A stretch of DNA of 64,000 nt from Alitta virens (lineage: Eukaryota > Annelida > Polychaeta > Phyllodocida > Nereididae): positions 38,834,685-38,898,684 of the forward strand of contig OW028578.1 of the NCBI GenBank assembly GCA_932294295.1, written 5' to 3'. The notes beneath the pieces are model-generated. The model was not told where the DNA came from, made no database searches, and saw only the letters and a program-made list of their open reading frames with translations. Each line of letters opens with the position of its first letter. Position 1 is the first letter of the stretch. The position numbers and the translations under genes were made by a program. Shown one piece after another: positions 42,785 through 57,700 of the stretch.

Positions 42785-45700
42785 TCATATCTTTATAAAA
42801 CCAACCTCTAACTCCTTTTGGCATATCTGGGTTAGGAATAAATCAAATCACATTAATTCTTTTATCGTACGAATATTGATCATAACTTAACAATATTATT
42901 TCCTGTAGTGTTATCCAAAATACTGTCATAAGTATCTTGTTCATAAGAAATTACTTACTGACATTAGGCAGTGGCAGGCACAAAATAATACGCATAATCC
43001 ACATTAATTATTGATAATATAATTGTACATATCAATTAGTCTCATTCTCAATTTAAATACAGAAAATGCAGGATTGTGCATACAGCTCTTTCTTTCCTTT
43101 CTTTCACACATACTCCTCCTCCTCCTCATCCTCCCTACATATTATATCATCCTCATCTTCATCTTATCTCCTCCTCCTCCTCCTCCTCCTCCTCCTCCTC
43201 CTCCTCCTCCTCCTCCTCCTCCTCCTCCTCCTCCTCCTCCTCCTCCTCCTCCTCCTCCTCCTCCTCCCTTCATATTATCTCTTCCTCATCCCCCAGCCTC
43301 TTCCTCATCTTCCATCCTCCATCTCCTCCATCTCCTCCATCTCCTCCATCTCCTCCATCTCCTCCTCCTCCTCCTCCTCCTCTTCTCCCTCTTGAACTCT
43401 TTCATGTCAGATTACACACCACATCAGAGTTTCACAGACACTATTACAAGCCGTTTTGTGGCCTAAAGTCATATCAGGCCAACCAAGACCAGAGTGGGCC
43501 ACCTGGGCCTCATTAAATGGCCGCCAAAACCTTTACTAAGAGAAGAGTAGGGCAAAGGGCAAATGAGTCTAATGCCTAGGCTTTTAGGTAGCTACACTCT
43601 CTTGTTTATGGGCTTAGAGTAAAAGGTGCATGTGCAAACACTGAGCCAAAATGTCTGTACACCACACAAAAGAAAATACGAAGTAATTGGACTTTATGGC
43701 AGAGAAGTCTCCTTGGCAGAGAAGTCTCCTTGAGGTATACCAGGGTTTTACAGTGTGTTATATTTATGGTAGTGCACCAACCATTTTTACATCACTTTAG
43801 GTTATAAAGTGGGCATACACGTAAAAAGTAATTTAATGCAAAGCTATAAAGAGAAATTAAATTACTTTTTAAAGAATTAAGCTCTATAAGAGACAGTTGT
43901 ACCGATGATAAAATATTAAGTCACAAAGAATGTAAAGATATCATCTCGTTCTTATGCACCATGTGATGTCACTATTGCTGGGGTTTAAAGCATTGTTGCT
44001 GTATTAATTATTAATTTTACCTTTGTTTTAGTTTATACTTTGTAATACTTTTTATATTGCGGACAAAGAAGTTCAAACATAAACAAACCATCAGCTTTGA
44101 ACATAATTTGTGAGTAAGTTTAAAAATAGCTGGTAACTGCAAATTCCGAGAGCACAACTTTCAAAAAGTGGTAAATTCATCTGTCTAAAGCTAGACGAAT
44201 CTACATGTGGCCAAAACTAACCAGATCACTCCATCCTTATTTCCAGATAAAACACAAGACTTTGGTACATCAGTTATAAGGTACTTATACATGTATGCTT
44301 ACATTTGTGGTTATAATAGAGTCTTTTCACTGAGTTCAGCAAGACATAAGTTCTTCCTCTCCTCTTAATAGTCATTTTGCTTTTCAGACGTAGAAGATAA
44401 TCACTGACTAATTCAATAACTATAAATTCCTCAGACAAATAACATAAATAAACTGAATTATAAGGTGTCAAATATGCATTAAAATGCACTAAAAATACTG
44501 CTGCTAGGATGCACTTTGCTTCAGCCAATCACAGCCAAGGGCGGGAACTTTTTCAGCCAATAGAATTGCAGTATTCTTTCATAGCCACCTGGTGGAAATA
44601 TAGAGAACCTTCCGTGAAAATCCACTATTTTTAGACCACAACATGACTGCTATTTAATCTTAAGATATATTTACAAATAGCAACAGAAGGCAGAACTCTG
44701 TTTCTAGCTGTGGATAACTATAATTGCATGATCTTTGAGAGTAGCAAAACATCACAAAAAAAAACCTCTTAAATTGTCAGTGCATTAACACAGAATGAAC
44801 TGGAAACAACAGCTAAGTCCTAATGTGGCCTTTTGTATTCACTGTAAAACCCTGGTATACCTCAAGGAGACTTCTCTATCCCACCCATAGGACTTGCATC
44901 TTTCCTGTGTTTATACCAAGCAGTGTGGCTGGTTGGAAGAAATATAGCATTGGGCATTGGGGCATGGGACAGATTAACAGAGAAGGATGGAGAAAGTATC
45001 AAGACTAGACAGAGCGACAGAAAGTCAGACAGAGAAAGATGAAGACAATAGTCACAGACAGACAGTGAGTCAGAGACAGAGAACAAGGAAGTTATTTACA
45101 GACAAACGAATAAGGTAAGCATAAACATATCCAATATGAAATAATGTAGTGATTGCTATTTTTATTGTTTATTAATTTAGGTGCTTATTTTTTCTGGTAT
45201 TGTGCATGGTGTTTGTAGTTGTGAGCTATTATGCAAATATTTGCTTATCACACTTCACAAAGGTCCAGGGCCTGCTTTTACATTAAAAAAAAACCCACTA
45301 AGGCCACTACCAAAGTTTATGTGTATGCATCATATTAAACTTCTCAATGTGTAGTGGAATTATATATAAAACATCACAATATGTATTGGTAATTACATTA
45401 CTTGTAAATTAGGTGTATAATACTAAACATTTCTGACTTGTCGAGACAGACCCCCTCTAAAGTTTCCCTAGATCCGCCCATGACTCCTAAACTCACACCC
45501 TCCCCCTATAATTCATTTTCCAGAATCCGCCCATGACTCCCCCATGGACAATTGTGATGCAGGACAAAGTCCAGATGTGCAGAGCAGTGCGTGGATGAAC
45601 AAGATACAAGGCATCAAATGCACTCTGAACAGATTCACTGAAAAACAAGCAGACTGCCACTACAGAAAAACAAAACATCTGCCCCAGAAACACACAGTAA

Positions 45701-48700
45701 AATCTGCCTTACAAACTCACCAAAACATCTGCCTTAGCTTCTTAGCATCTGTGCAATGTCCAGACTGTTCTTTAGATATATTTGATCTTCATCTATGCTT
45801 TGATCTGTGTATTTTATCAATGTTTTTTATCTATCTATTTGCCTATTTATTGTCTATATATCACTTCCCATTTTCACTAAGTATATCAGTAGTTTTATTA
45901 CATCAGTATCACAAGTAAGACCTCGTTATTAAGACCACCCTGATATTAGGACCACCTCACTATTAAGACCACCTCACTAAGACCACCTCATTATCAATAC
46001 CACCTAAATATTAAGACCACCTCACTATTAAGACCACCTCACTATTAAGACCACCTCACCATGAAGACTATCTCACTATTAAGACCACCTCACTAAGACC
46101 ACCTCACTATCAATACCACCTAAATATTAAGACCACCTCACTACTAAGACCACCTCACTATTAAGACCACCTCACTATTAAGACCACCTCATTAAGACTG
46201 TTAAGATCAAATAACAATTAAGACTATCTTACTATTTCGACTATCTAGCAATCACTATGTTATTTGTATTCTGATCATATATGTATAAGAAAAAATGGAT
46301 ATATAATCCCAGTTCACCTACATTGTCCAATAGAATCCTATCTTACCTTAATTCATCTTATCTTATCTTACATTTGTGTACAGAAACTGAATGAATGCCT
46401 CTTTTTGCTACACCCACAGCACTTGAGTCTAGCAGTTGAACTTGTAATCAATTATTTCTTCAGCCGCAGAGGCCTCCTTAAGAATTCAAGAGCAACAGAA
46501 TTGGATGAAACGGAGTGTCTGAAATTGCCACAACTTAAGTTGCCAAGAACACAGTGCAATAGAATAGTAAATGTGTGAAAGAGAAAAACAAGGAACAAAC
46601 TAAAACTGTTTTAAAACATATCACATTCATTTAAGATAAAAAAAAAAAATATATATATCATTGGAAATTATTAGTTTTCAGCATATTTTTGCATTTATCA
46701 CATCTTAGTAAATATTTGTGATATATATGCTGCATTAGAATATTAATTGCAACTCTTAATTTTACACAGTGCTAAATTCTGAAAGGCTAAACACGCAAGT
46801 CCTCACAATTTTTTTTATTAATAAGTATTAATTGATACACTTGTATCCTATTTGTATTCATAACTGATTCATTAAGATCTATACAGTATTTCTCATGCAG
46901 CTTTAAAGCTACAGCTAGGGAACAGAATAAACTAATAACGAGTAAAGATCTCTTTAAAAAAGACACCTGTATGAGAACTGGTTGAAATAGTCAAGATATG
47001 AGAAAATATTAATTGGTATTATACTCATTGTCATTGTCAATGGTAGCCTTATTTTTTGCTAGTTTTAAAGAATATATTATATATATAAACCTTTTCATCA
47101 TTATAATTACCACTGATATATTGTATTTTTCTATATATTTATTTATTTATTTTTATTTTTTTTCTACGGTTAAAATCTCTTTTTTCATATAGAATACAGG
47201 CAGGCATCATTCAAACAGCTTATAGCTCAGATGCCTGACCCAGCGTCCTAGTTTTTACATAATAATTAATAATTTAAAGTCACATAAAAAGTGTTGTTGT
47301 AATAACTGATGTATGTACATGCATGTATGATATCAGGATGCTAAATAAATTCAATTCAATTCAATTCACTTATTGTGTGCTTAGAGAGGGAGTTATTTCA
47401 GTTTATATTCTGATACAAAAAGATTAAAAAAAACACTCACAACTTTTGTAATACAAGTTTTGGAAGTCCCCAAGTTTTGCTAGGTGCAGTACATTGCATG
47501 TCACTGACTACTTTTTAGTCTATAACCGAGTGATCACTATTTTCTTTTTTCCTTTTTTCTTGCCAACTGTTAAAGGTGAAAAATCACCGCCTAGCAAAAA
47601 CTGCTGCTACTACGTGGAGTGAATATTGGCCATTAGGGATTCTCTATCAAAATGCTCTGATTTCGAAACCAAACTCTTCCGCATCCTCACTCCACGCATG
47701 ATGTCTGGATTTTAAGCGGAGTCCCCACGCCAAGAACTAATCCCGAATCTCAGCTAATTCATCATGGTATATTCTCTGGAGTAAAAATCACTGATTAAAG
47801 TGCCAAGTTTGTTGCAGTTGGCAATCATTGCACCAAAGTATTGGTTGGTTTGGTGGAAACACACATGTGGATTTTGATAAGTATTGGTAGATAGATATCT
47901 CGCCATTAAGACCAAACTTGGTGGACGTTATACTGGTCTTAATGAAGTGGACTTGGTAGAGAGGTACTGTAATAGTGAGGATATAAAAGTATGCTATATG
48001 GTAATGTGTGTGTGTATGTGTGTGATAAGGGCTTTATGTCCTGTATTTCTGCACCAGTTGGGCTAATTAGGACAGGCAGAGACCATGGCAATGAGATGAA
48101 GGAGGAAACAGCCATCCAACTTGGGCTAGACCGGGAATCGAACCCGGGACCCAGTGGTTTGAAGCCCAGAGCGCCACCTCTGAGCTAGGCCCCCGCCCTG
48201 CTAAATGATAATAGATTGTACTATATTTTATTTGTGCCTATAATTGTATTTCTATTGTGTAATAACCACTGTGAAATAAGAAAATTGTAAGTTTATTGAT
48301 GACATGCCGCTTCAGGGAAGAGTACAATTAAAAATGTATTAAATGTAATGTAGAAGAAAAAGTAATCGAAGGAAATTTGTGTAAATGTAGAAGATTATGA
48401 CATGTAATTTTGAGTTGTAGGCCTATTAAATTTGCATGAGTAACAATTTAGTATATCGCATTCCTCAGTATAAGCCTCAACTGTCTTCTTTTTTACCGAT
48501 AATCTAAAATCATGAAACCTATGAATGTTTCTTTTTTCTTTAAAAAAATTTGCCATATTGTTCTACGTTTTAGGACAGTTATGGGATATGCAGTGTCTGG
48601 CAAATTCATGTCTCGCAGCGGGTAGCACAGTGACTCAACACAATTAAGAAATCTTCAGCTCTAAAACCAAGTGTTATACTTGTTGAGATGTTTCAGATTA

Positions 48701-51700
48701 TGAAGATAAACATGTCTACATGGCCAATTGTGCCACGTGCATTTTCCATGCATTTGGATAATCGCATGGAAAATGCATGGTTTTTGCCTCATTATAATTA
48801 GCTAAAAACCATGCGTTTTCCATGCGTTTATCCTTCTCGCGGAAAACGCACACGGCACATTTGGCCATGTACAATAAACGTGTTTTTAGAATTCACAGAA
48901 TACCTTTAAAAAGATAAATCACTCGAATACTTCCAGTTGCAATTGCAGGGAATCCTAACTCTGGAAGTTTTACATTGTATTCACAGTTTTATGACCCACA
49001 AAATTGAAATCTTAAATCGAGGCGATCTCCCTATTAGGCGAACTTGTGCAGTTCCATTGTTACAACAAAAGTACAAGAGAACTAATGTTTTGTGTGATAG
49101 CCCCAACAGACAATTAAACCACAAAGTTTTGTTCTCAGAGAGCCTACTGCTAAGAGAAGAGTACGACAATCCTCATATCCTCATGTTGTATTACCATACA
49201 ATCTCTGTGGCTCAGAAGTTGGGAGTTGGTGTAAAACAAGGAGCAAAATGTTTCCACTTTTCCCAATAGACTACTCCTTCATAGTATAGGACAGTTGTGT
49301 ATACAGCTGTATAGGGATATGTGTAAGGAAACTGTGGCCCTATATAGCCTATTTATCACTGGCTGATTTTCTGTCTGAGCGCAAAAGATCCATTGTTTCT
49401 GATATTAAGTTATTGGATCAAAAATATTTGTGCATACAGGCAACAAACTTAGTAAAGACATTATACAAACACACCGCTGTATTTGTATGAGTATGCATAC
49501 AACTAAGAATACTGAAAAATCTCTCTATCTCTCTATCACTCTATCTCTCTATCTATCTATCTATCTCATCTATCTCATCTATCTATCTATCTATCTATCT
49601 ATCCATCTACTATCTCTCTATCTCTCTATCTCTCTATCTCTCTATCTCTCTATCTGTCTATCTATATATCTATATATCTATCTTATCTATTTATCTATCT
49701 TATCTATCTATCTATCAAATAATCAACTATCTATCCATCTATCCATCTATCTATCTCTTTATCTATATATCTATATATCTATCTATCTTATCTATCTAAT
49801 CTATCTAATCAATCTAATCTATCTAATCTATCTATCTATCAAATAACCAATCAACTATCTATCCATCTATCCATCTATCCATCTATCTATCTATGGCATG
49901 AGACGTTGAATTGGAGGTGCCTTGAACTAGGTTTCCACACTGAGGCAAGTCAAAGACCCCACAACCCATGGGATAAATGTGTAACATGATGTGGACTACA
50001 AGCTTTATCATCTCATCATTACGTCTGCCACTGGCAGTTGCTTTTATAAGCTGGCTAAGCTTCAGGCCCAATAGCACCGAGACAATGAGAAAAGCACAAT
50101 TAAGTCTATCTCGATCTAAGAGCAAAGTCTTGTTAAAGAGTACACATAGACCTAGGAAGTGTATCAATCTGCCCTTTTCTTCCTTGGAACACGGCCACAG
50201 TTTGACCCGCGTCTTGTTCTTTCATTATTTTGTATGCAGAGCAATGTAGTTCTTATTCCGAACAACAGATGGCGCACAGTGACCTGCATACGACGAACAG
50301 ACAAATGAAAGGGCAAATGAAAGGGCCTCGGACTGAATAACAAGCTTAGGGCTTTGCACTCTGGGTAATACGAAGGCCGGAATAAGGATTCGACTCACAA
50401 AAGCAACCCTCTAAAGTAAGATTTTGTTGCTAACGAGGATTGATGTACACATAGCCTATTGGAGCTGCAGAGATGCAGAGAGAAGTTTTTCTTCCAGTGA
50501 GCTTAGTCCTCATGCAGTAGGCCCGAGAACCGCAATTTGTTCACACTTTCCAGGCATACACTACTATGGAATGCATTGAATTGCCTCAGTGATAGATATC
50601 TAACCATTTTCTGGAAGCAGATGTTATGATGAGATGACAAGAATTGGAACTCACTTTATTTTGTGCATTTACCTCAAAGATGGAGTTTATCTCTTGCCTC
50701 AGCATAGACATACCCTATAAGGCACCACTAGTTTAACGTTTCATGCAAATAATTTACAGCTTAGATCCACATTTGTAGATAACCATGGTTAATAAATGAT
50801 ATTAATATGACAAATATTAGAAAAATAATAATAATAACCTGTCCTAGTTGTCAAATAAAGCTGACTAAAATGAAAAAAAAATAATTTTACCGACATGTAG
50901 AGGTCACGAAAGACCTAACATAATGGCTACTGGGGTCAACCAGGAAACAGCCAAAAATGTCTAAGATTTTCAGTTTTAGGTAGCTCTTATATCACATTAC
51001 ATAAGTGAGTGAAAGCCATTCATTGCGTTTGTCAATCCATGACCCCTGCATACTTGAGGGGACTGCATTTTGAGTGGCCAATTACCCCAGGACTGTTTGG
51101 GGACTGTTCGGGGACCGTTCGGGACAGCTAGGGATCAACTCCCTGTTAGGGTGTTATGAATACTTGAACATGAATCGAAACACCCCATCACTATTTATGC
51201 TGGAATATAGTGTGATATATATGCACTCTGGGAGGTCCCATTTGATATCATTTCTATGCATTTCATACGCATGATTGCATGTCTACATGGAATGGGCCAA
51301 TAACATGAGGTGTATGGCGGAGTAAGCATGTGTTTTTTGGAGTTAAGAAGGAAACGTGTACACAGCACTGTAGACAGATTTTGTAAGCAAAATAAGGGGC
51401 ACAAGGCAAGAAATGATTATTTTACTTATAAGTTACATGGCTAATTGTGCCACTTGCGTCTTCCATGCGTTAAGATAAACGCATGGAAAACACATGGTTT
51501 TTGCCTCATTATAATTAGCTAAAAACCATGCGTTTTCCATGCGTTTATCGTTCTCATGAAAATGGCACCTGGCACATTTGGCCATGTATATATATGCCAT
51601 TTTATGCATGACATACAATTGATTGGATTACTATTGTACATGTATGTGAGCATTATGCAGTAGGCCTAAAAAAATTTATTTACTTGTACAAGTAATATTA

Positions 51701-54700
51701 GCTTTAGCTTTAGGCGTTCTGGATGTAGGTGGTCTTCGTCTGTTCCAGATCCATTTTCTTCTGCATAGTTCGCGACTGAGTGGAATGTGGTGTATATACA
51801 ATTATTTACAATATTTGATTTGAATATTTTGATTAGGATATTTTCTATTTTTCTAAACAAGTGGTTTATGATAACATAAAATATTGAATACAGAAGAAAT
51901 AATTTTTCTTGTCAAGTGGTGGTGGATTAGGGCTTTATGTCCTGTATTTCTGCACCTGATGGGCTAATAAGGACAGGCAGGGACCATGGCAATGAGACGA
52001 AGGATGAAACTGCCATCTAACTTATTAGGCTCGACTGGGAATGGAACCCGGGACCTAGTGGTGGGAAGCCCAGAGCGCTACCACTGAACTAGGCCCCCAC
52101 CTTATTTTCTTGTCAATGTCTCATGTTTCACATTTACCCCATGGGTGGGGCCTTTTACTTGCCTCCAACATAAACACCGAGTACAGGGCACCTCTGTAAC
52201 ATCTCATGCGACTGATATCCAGCACAGATGTAGCTCATGAAGGGTGTGAACGCCCCTGTTAACCCCCAATACGCCACCCAGCTGCCTTGTAATGTCACCA
52301 TCACAAGGAATCTTGAGCTATTTGCGTTTATATGTATAAATATATATCTGTTTATTTGTATATATATCTCTTTGGTCATTATATCCTGAACTAAATGGCA
52401 AAATGTGCCACGTGCGTTTTCCAAGAGAAGGATAAACGCATTGTTTTTGCTTAATTAAAATGAGGTGAAAACCATGCGTTTTCCATGCGTTTATCCAAAT
52501 GTATGGAAAACGCACGTAGCACATTTGGCCATGTAGTCACGTCATAATATCGCGTCATAACGTTGGAATACCACCATATGGATGTATCCCATAATACCAG
52601 TATATCTAGCCATTGGAAGGGCATCTTGCATAAGAGGATGTCTGCTTTGTAATTGCTTTTTGGATTACTGACACTTGGAGGGCATGTCTATGCATCCCGG
52701 GGATTAATCTCTGCTTATTTGCATAATCTCATGAGCTGGGAAAAGTTTCGGCCAGGATTTCGCATTACGAAATCTCAGGAAATTATCAAAGACCTCCGAT
52801 GAAAATGAGGTTGAGCATGGAATATATATCTGCAATATATTTTACAATTCATCCATATATGCATTTGATTTGGTGCAGTGGAACTTTTTCTGCTTTTGGA
52901 GACTAGCTTTGTAGAATTGTAGATTTGATGTAGGGGAATATCTCGAAAGCATAATAGCATACTAGTGTTTTGCTCTTCTTTAGTCTTCTAGACTGGATTA
53001 GATATGTTTGATGTTCAATGTCTCATACAGATGTAATGATGAGATGATAAGGCTGGGAGTCCACACCATGTTACAAATTTAGCCCGTGGGTGGGGTCTTT
53101 TACTTGCCTCGGCATAGACACCCGAGTACAAGGCACCTCCAATTTAACATCTCATGCGATCGACATCCAGCTTGAATGTAGCTCAGGAAGAGTGCCCGGG
53201 CTGGGGATCAAACCTGGGACCTCCAGCTGAGCTGGCCATTGTGGAATTGGCAGATGCCTTAACCATTAGGCCACCCAACTGCTTTAATTACTTCCATTCG
53301 CCGGCTAATCAGTGTGTCTTTACTTCTAAATGTACTCCTCTGTATTTGCTGTCTGTCTAGCTGTCCTGCTGTCCTAGCTGTCTAGCTGTTCAGCTGCCTG
53401 TCTGGCTGTCTGGCTTACTGTCTGTCTGCCTAGCTGTCTAGCTGTTCAGCTGCCTGTCTGGCTGTCTGGCTTACTGTCTGTCTGCCTAGCTGTCTAGCTG
53501 TTCAGCTGCCTGTCTGGCTGTCTGGCTTACTGTCTGTCTGCCTAGCTGTCTAGCTGTTCAGCTGCCTGTCTGGCTGTCTGGCTTACTGTCTGTCTGCCTA
53601 GCTGTTCAGCTGCCTGTCTGGCTGTCTGGCTTACTGTCTGTCTTTCTGTCTAGCTGTTCAGCCTGTCTGGCTGTCTGGCTGTCTAGCTGTTCAGCTGCCT
53701 GTCTGGCTGTCTGTCTAGCTGTCTAGCTGCCTCGCTGTTTAGCTGTCTTGACGGGCTGTCGTGCTGTCTGTCTGTCTGTCTATCTGTCTTTCTCACTTTT
53801 AATTTGTCCTTCTCATTCTCAACTTGACATGGCATCCTCATGTCTATATACACACCACCGTGTGGGCCAATATTCCTTATATTGAATTTCCCAATCATTG
53901 CTGGGCTCTGTGACTGACAGACACATCCCAACAAAAACAGATTGGATTCACGGGACGACAACTCTCATACGAGCAAACAACAGGAAAGTACTTGAGAAGA
54001 CAACAATATGCAATGTATATTGATGGCAGCTTGTTTATTTGATGTGTTGGCCTTGTGTTCTGTTTATGGAGGCACTTGGCCAATATGCTGAATTATTTTC
54101 CACCAGTTTGGAAAGGAAAAATAAAAAATGTCTGCTACACTGAAAACAAGAGATGTTCTTATAAATTGTTTATTCTAAATATGAAAGCTCTATGGTGTTA
54201 CTATTGTTACTAACACATCTAGCAAAAGGAGAACCACCTTGTATGTTCTTTGAAAATGTTTGGTAATCCACATTAAATATATAAAGTTTAAATCTAAATA
54301 AAACTTACTTGAGACAATTGTAATGCAGGAAAGGGGGTTAGGTTTTGACAATAGACACATTTTATGGCCACAGCAATTTGCATATATGATCTCAGTTTCA
54401 GCACAATTGACCAATGGTCAGTTTTGTGACGTCACTATAACAGGTCATTGTTTTAATGGCGATTATGATATCATCATTTGTTAGGAGCATAAACATCATA
54501 CTGGTCAAGTGGGTCAAGTGACCTTAAACGGATGTCATAATTATGTGCTAAAGGCTGAGGATTGAATACATGGATACACTTAGTGCCATACTGAAAAACA
54601 GGTTGAAATAGAATATGCTAATAAAAACTTAGGAGACTTCGACTTTTGACTATGAAATAACTCCTGTTATATTCCACTGAGACCGTTTTCCTATTGTTCT

Positions 54701-57700
54701 GAGCGGGCAATAACCAACGAAAATGTTAGTTAACTCCCTCCTGAGTGCGAAATTAACTCGTTTCGCGTAATGAAGGCAGTAAAAACAAACGAGCAATCAA
54801 ACAAATTTGTAAATATGTCCAATGGAGTATAAGTTAGTTATATCCCTCATAGTCGGGAGTTAACTAACATTTTTGTTGGTAATATTCCTCCGCCTTCAGA
54901 TATAACCAACAAAAATGTTATTTAACTCCCGACTATGAGGGATATAACTAATACCATTAATAATTTGGTCTGGGAATATTCTATTTAATACAGAACTGAA
55001 TTTCACTAAACTTTGAGGTTGCCAGTATTTTGTCGAAACTTGATATTCTGTGAAAACCTAAATTGAGAATGTTCGTAAACATTAAAGTTTTATTCGCATT
55101 GCTGGCTTCTAGAACATCAATCATAAAGCTTTTTTACCTAAAAGATTTTTAGTGTAGAACAGCCATATCTGTGGTTTTTATCTGCTTTGCATAAAAGCCT
55201 TGAATCAAGTATTGTGTGAAAGCCTAAAATGAGAATGTTCATTAAACAGTAAAGTTTTATTAGAATTTCTGGCATCTGATGCTCTGGAATCATTAAATAG
55301 CAACTGCATTTATGTTGCATTTACATGCGACTGGGTGCATTTATTGCCGCAGAAAGGCCTTACAAATGAATTGGTAGAAAAAGCCACAAACGCAGCCCAT
55401 AAAACATCATAATGTCATTGTAATACAGCGACCTAGGACATTGCATTGCGGCTCTATGCACTATTTAGTGATGTATGGGACGGGTGAACTGGCTAGTAGG
55501 GAATACGGTTTGTAGCCGTTTGCATCTTTGTTTATTCGTACATTGCTTGTTTCACATACAACTCGAATCTACATTTGCTTGCTCGTTTAATTTGTGGTTT
55601 GGCTGGCTATGGTTCTAGAAAGAACGTGAATAATTACTCATGTCAGGAAAATACTAAAACAAGATGTACTGTAAATAGAAAATGTTACTTTAAAGTTTCT
55701 CTCTCTCTCTATATATATATATCTCTTGCAATAACTTTGATGCGATTCTATTCTATTCTATTCTATTGTGTTATGTTCTATTCTATTCAGTCTGTTTTAT
55801 TCTATTTATGTTCTATTTGGTTCCATTCTGTTAGGTTCTATTATATTCTGTTCTATTCTGTTCTATTATATTGTGTTCTATTCCATTGTGTTCTGTTCTA
55901 TTCTATTCAGTTGTTTTATTTTATTCTGTTCTATTCGGTTCCATTCGGTTAAGTTCTATTCTATTCTATTCTATTCTATTCTATTCTATTCTATTCTATT
56001 CTATTCTATTCTATTCTATTCTATTCTGTTTTATTATTTTCTGTTCTATTCGGTTCTATTCGATTCCATTCTGTTAGGTTCTATTCTATTCTATTATATT
56101 TGGTTCTATTCTGTTCTATTGTATTCTATTCTGTTCTGCTCTATTCTATTCTATTCTCGCAAAGTGTGAAACAATTCCAATCAATCAAGCTGCCAAATGT
56201 TCTAATTGCTCTTGCATTTGCTAACCTAGATTCGAACCCACCATGCACAATTCAGCATGCTAGAACCACCCCAACACTTTACCACTTAGACCAGTGGATC
56301 CAATATGCAACTCATGCCCTGCACTACTGCCCAATAAGGTAAACAGATTGCTGGGCCCATTCTCGGAATATTTATCACCATCACCAGACTTTTTGCAGCA
56401 ACTTGCTTCTGCTTGAGGCTACAATCCCATCTTCTTTTTTCCCTCTGCAACCTTTTTTTTCTGTTTTGTGTCCAAACTTGTTTCTGTGACAATTTTCCTC
56501 GGGTTATCTCAATAAGAAGAGAAAAATGGGACTATAATTGCCATTATGGCTCGATTGAATAATGGCAGACAAACAACGCATATATATCAGAAAAAAGTAT
56601 ACATTTGTGTCACTTTCGTGTATAAATCAGTGTCTCTGGTCATACCATAGCACGGATTTTGTGGATATATTCTGCTTATGTGACAGTTGTGATTGGTATA
56701 TGTATACACATTATTTTGTTGGAAAAATAACATCACAGAACGTCATTTATAACACACACACACATTGCCCCTGGATAAATGGAATAATGCAGTTAGATCA
56801 TTAAAAATTCAACTGCATGAAATACTTGTGATTATTTAACTAAATGGCCAGCTGTCAGACAAAGATGTAATGGCGATAACTACACCATGTTACAGCTGTA
56901 GTCTACCCCATGGGTGGTTTATTTGCCAGCCCCAGCATAGACACCGAGTATGGGGCACGACCAATTCAACAACTGAGGCGACTGATATCCAACTGAGATG
57001 TTGAGCTTATGAAAAGTGCCTGGACCAGGATTCAAACTTGGAATCTCCACCAGAGCTGGGCATTGTCATAACCATTAGGCCAACTACGATGCTACCTGCC
57101 ACTAAAAGGAACTGTCTGGCTATAGCTGGCTACTCAAAGCCAGATCACATTTCTGTTGCAAATACATCTTTATGATATATTGGACAGATTTCTTACATTT
57201 ACCAAGGTTTATATTCTTTCAGTGGTGTTAGGTGTGTGGGTGTGTGTTAGATTAGGGCTTTATGTCCTGTATTTCTGCACCAGTTGGGCTAATTAGGACA
57301 GGTAGGGTCCATGGCAATGAGACGAAGGATGAAACAGCCATCCAACTTAGGCTCGACCGGGAATTGAACCCGGGACCCAGCGGTTGGAAGCCCAGAGTGC
57401 TACCTCAGAGCTAGGCCCCCGCCCTGGTGGTGTTAGGTGTAAGCCGACTATAAGCTAAGGATAGACACAAGCAGCTGGCTCGATCTAGTTAAGGCTACAG
57501 CCTGGAATAGGTCACTGCAGCTGTCTAGAGTCAACCTTTTTGTTTTTTTAACTAACTGTATTATATGTGTCTATGTCTCAATGCTATTTCTCAACGCCTA
57601 CTGGGTCTGAAGCTGAGTCAGCTTATTGAATTGAATTTATATATGACCAGTTTATATGACCAGACGTCAGAGGCAGACATAATGATGACATGATGATGAT

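Noticed and set aside
43023..43516. Pro-, Ser- or Leu-rich frames of about 110-147 codons
   Set aside because: Produced by the CTC microsatellite; no conserved sequence.
45544..45918. Possible secreted Cys-rich protein
   Set aside because: An open frame with scattered Cys but no signal peptide, no known spacing and no splice support.
49430..49846. 138-codon Ser/Leu/Ile/Tyr-rich frame
   Set aside because: Encoded by CTAT repeats.
55575..56169. Phe/Tyr/Ser-rich frames of 125-133 codons
   Set aside because: Encoded by ATTCT repeats.
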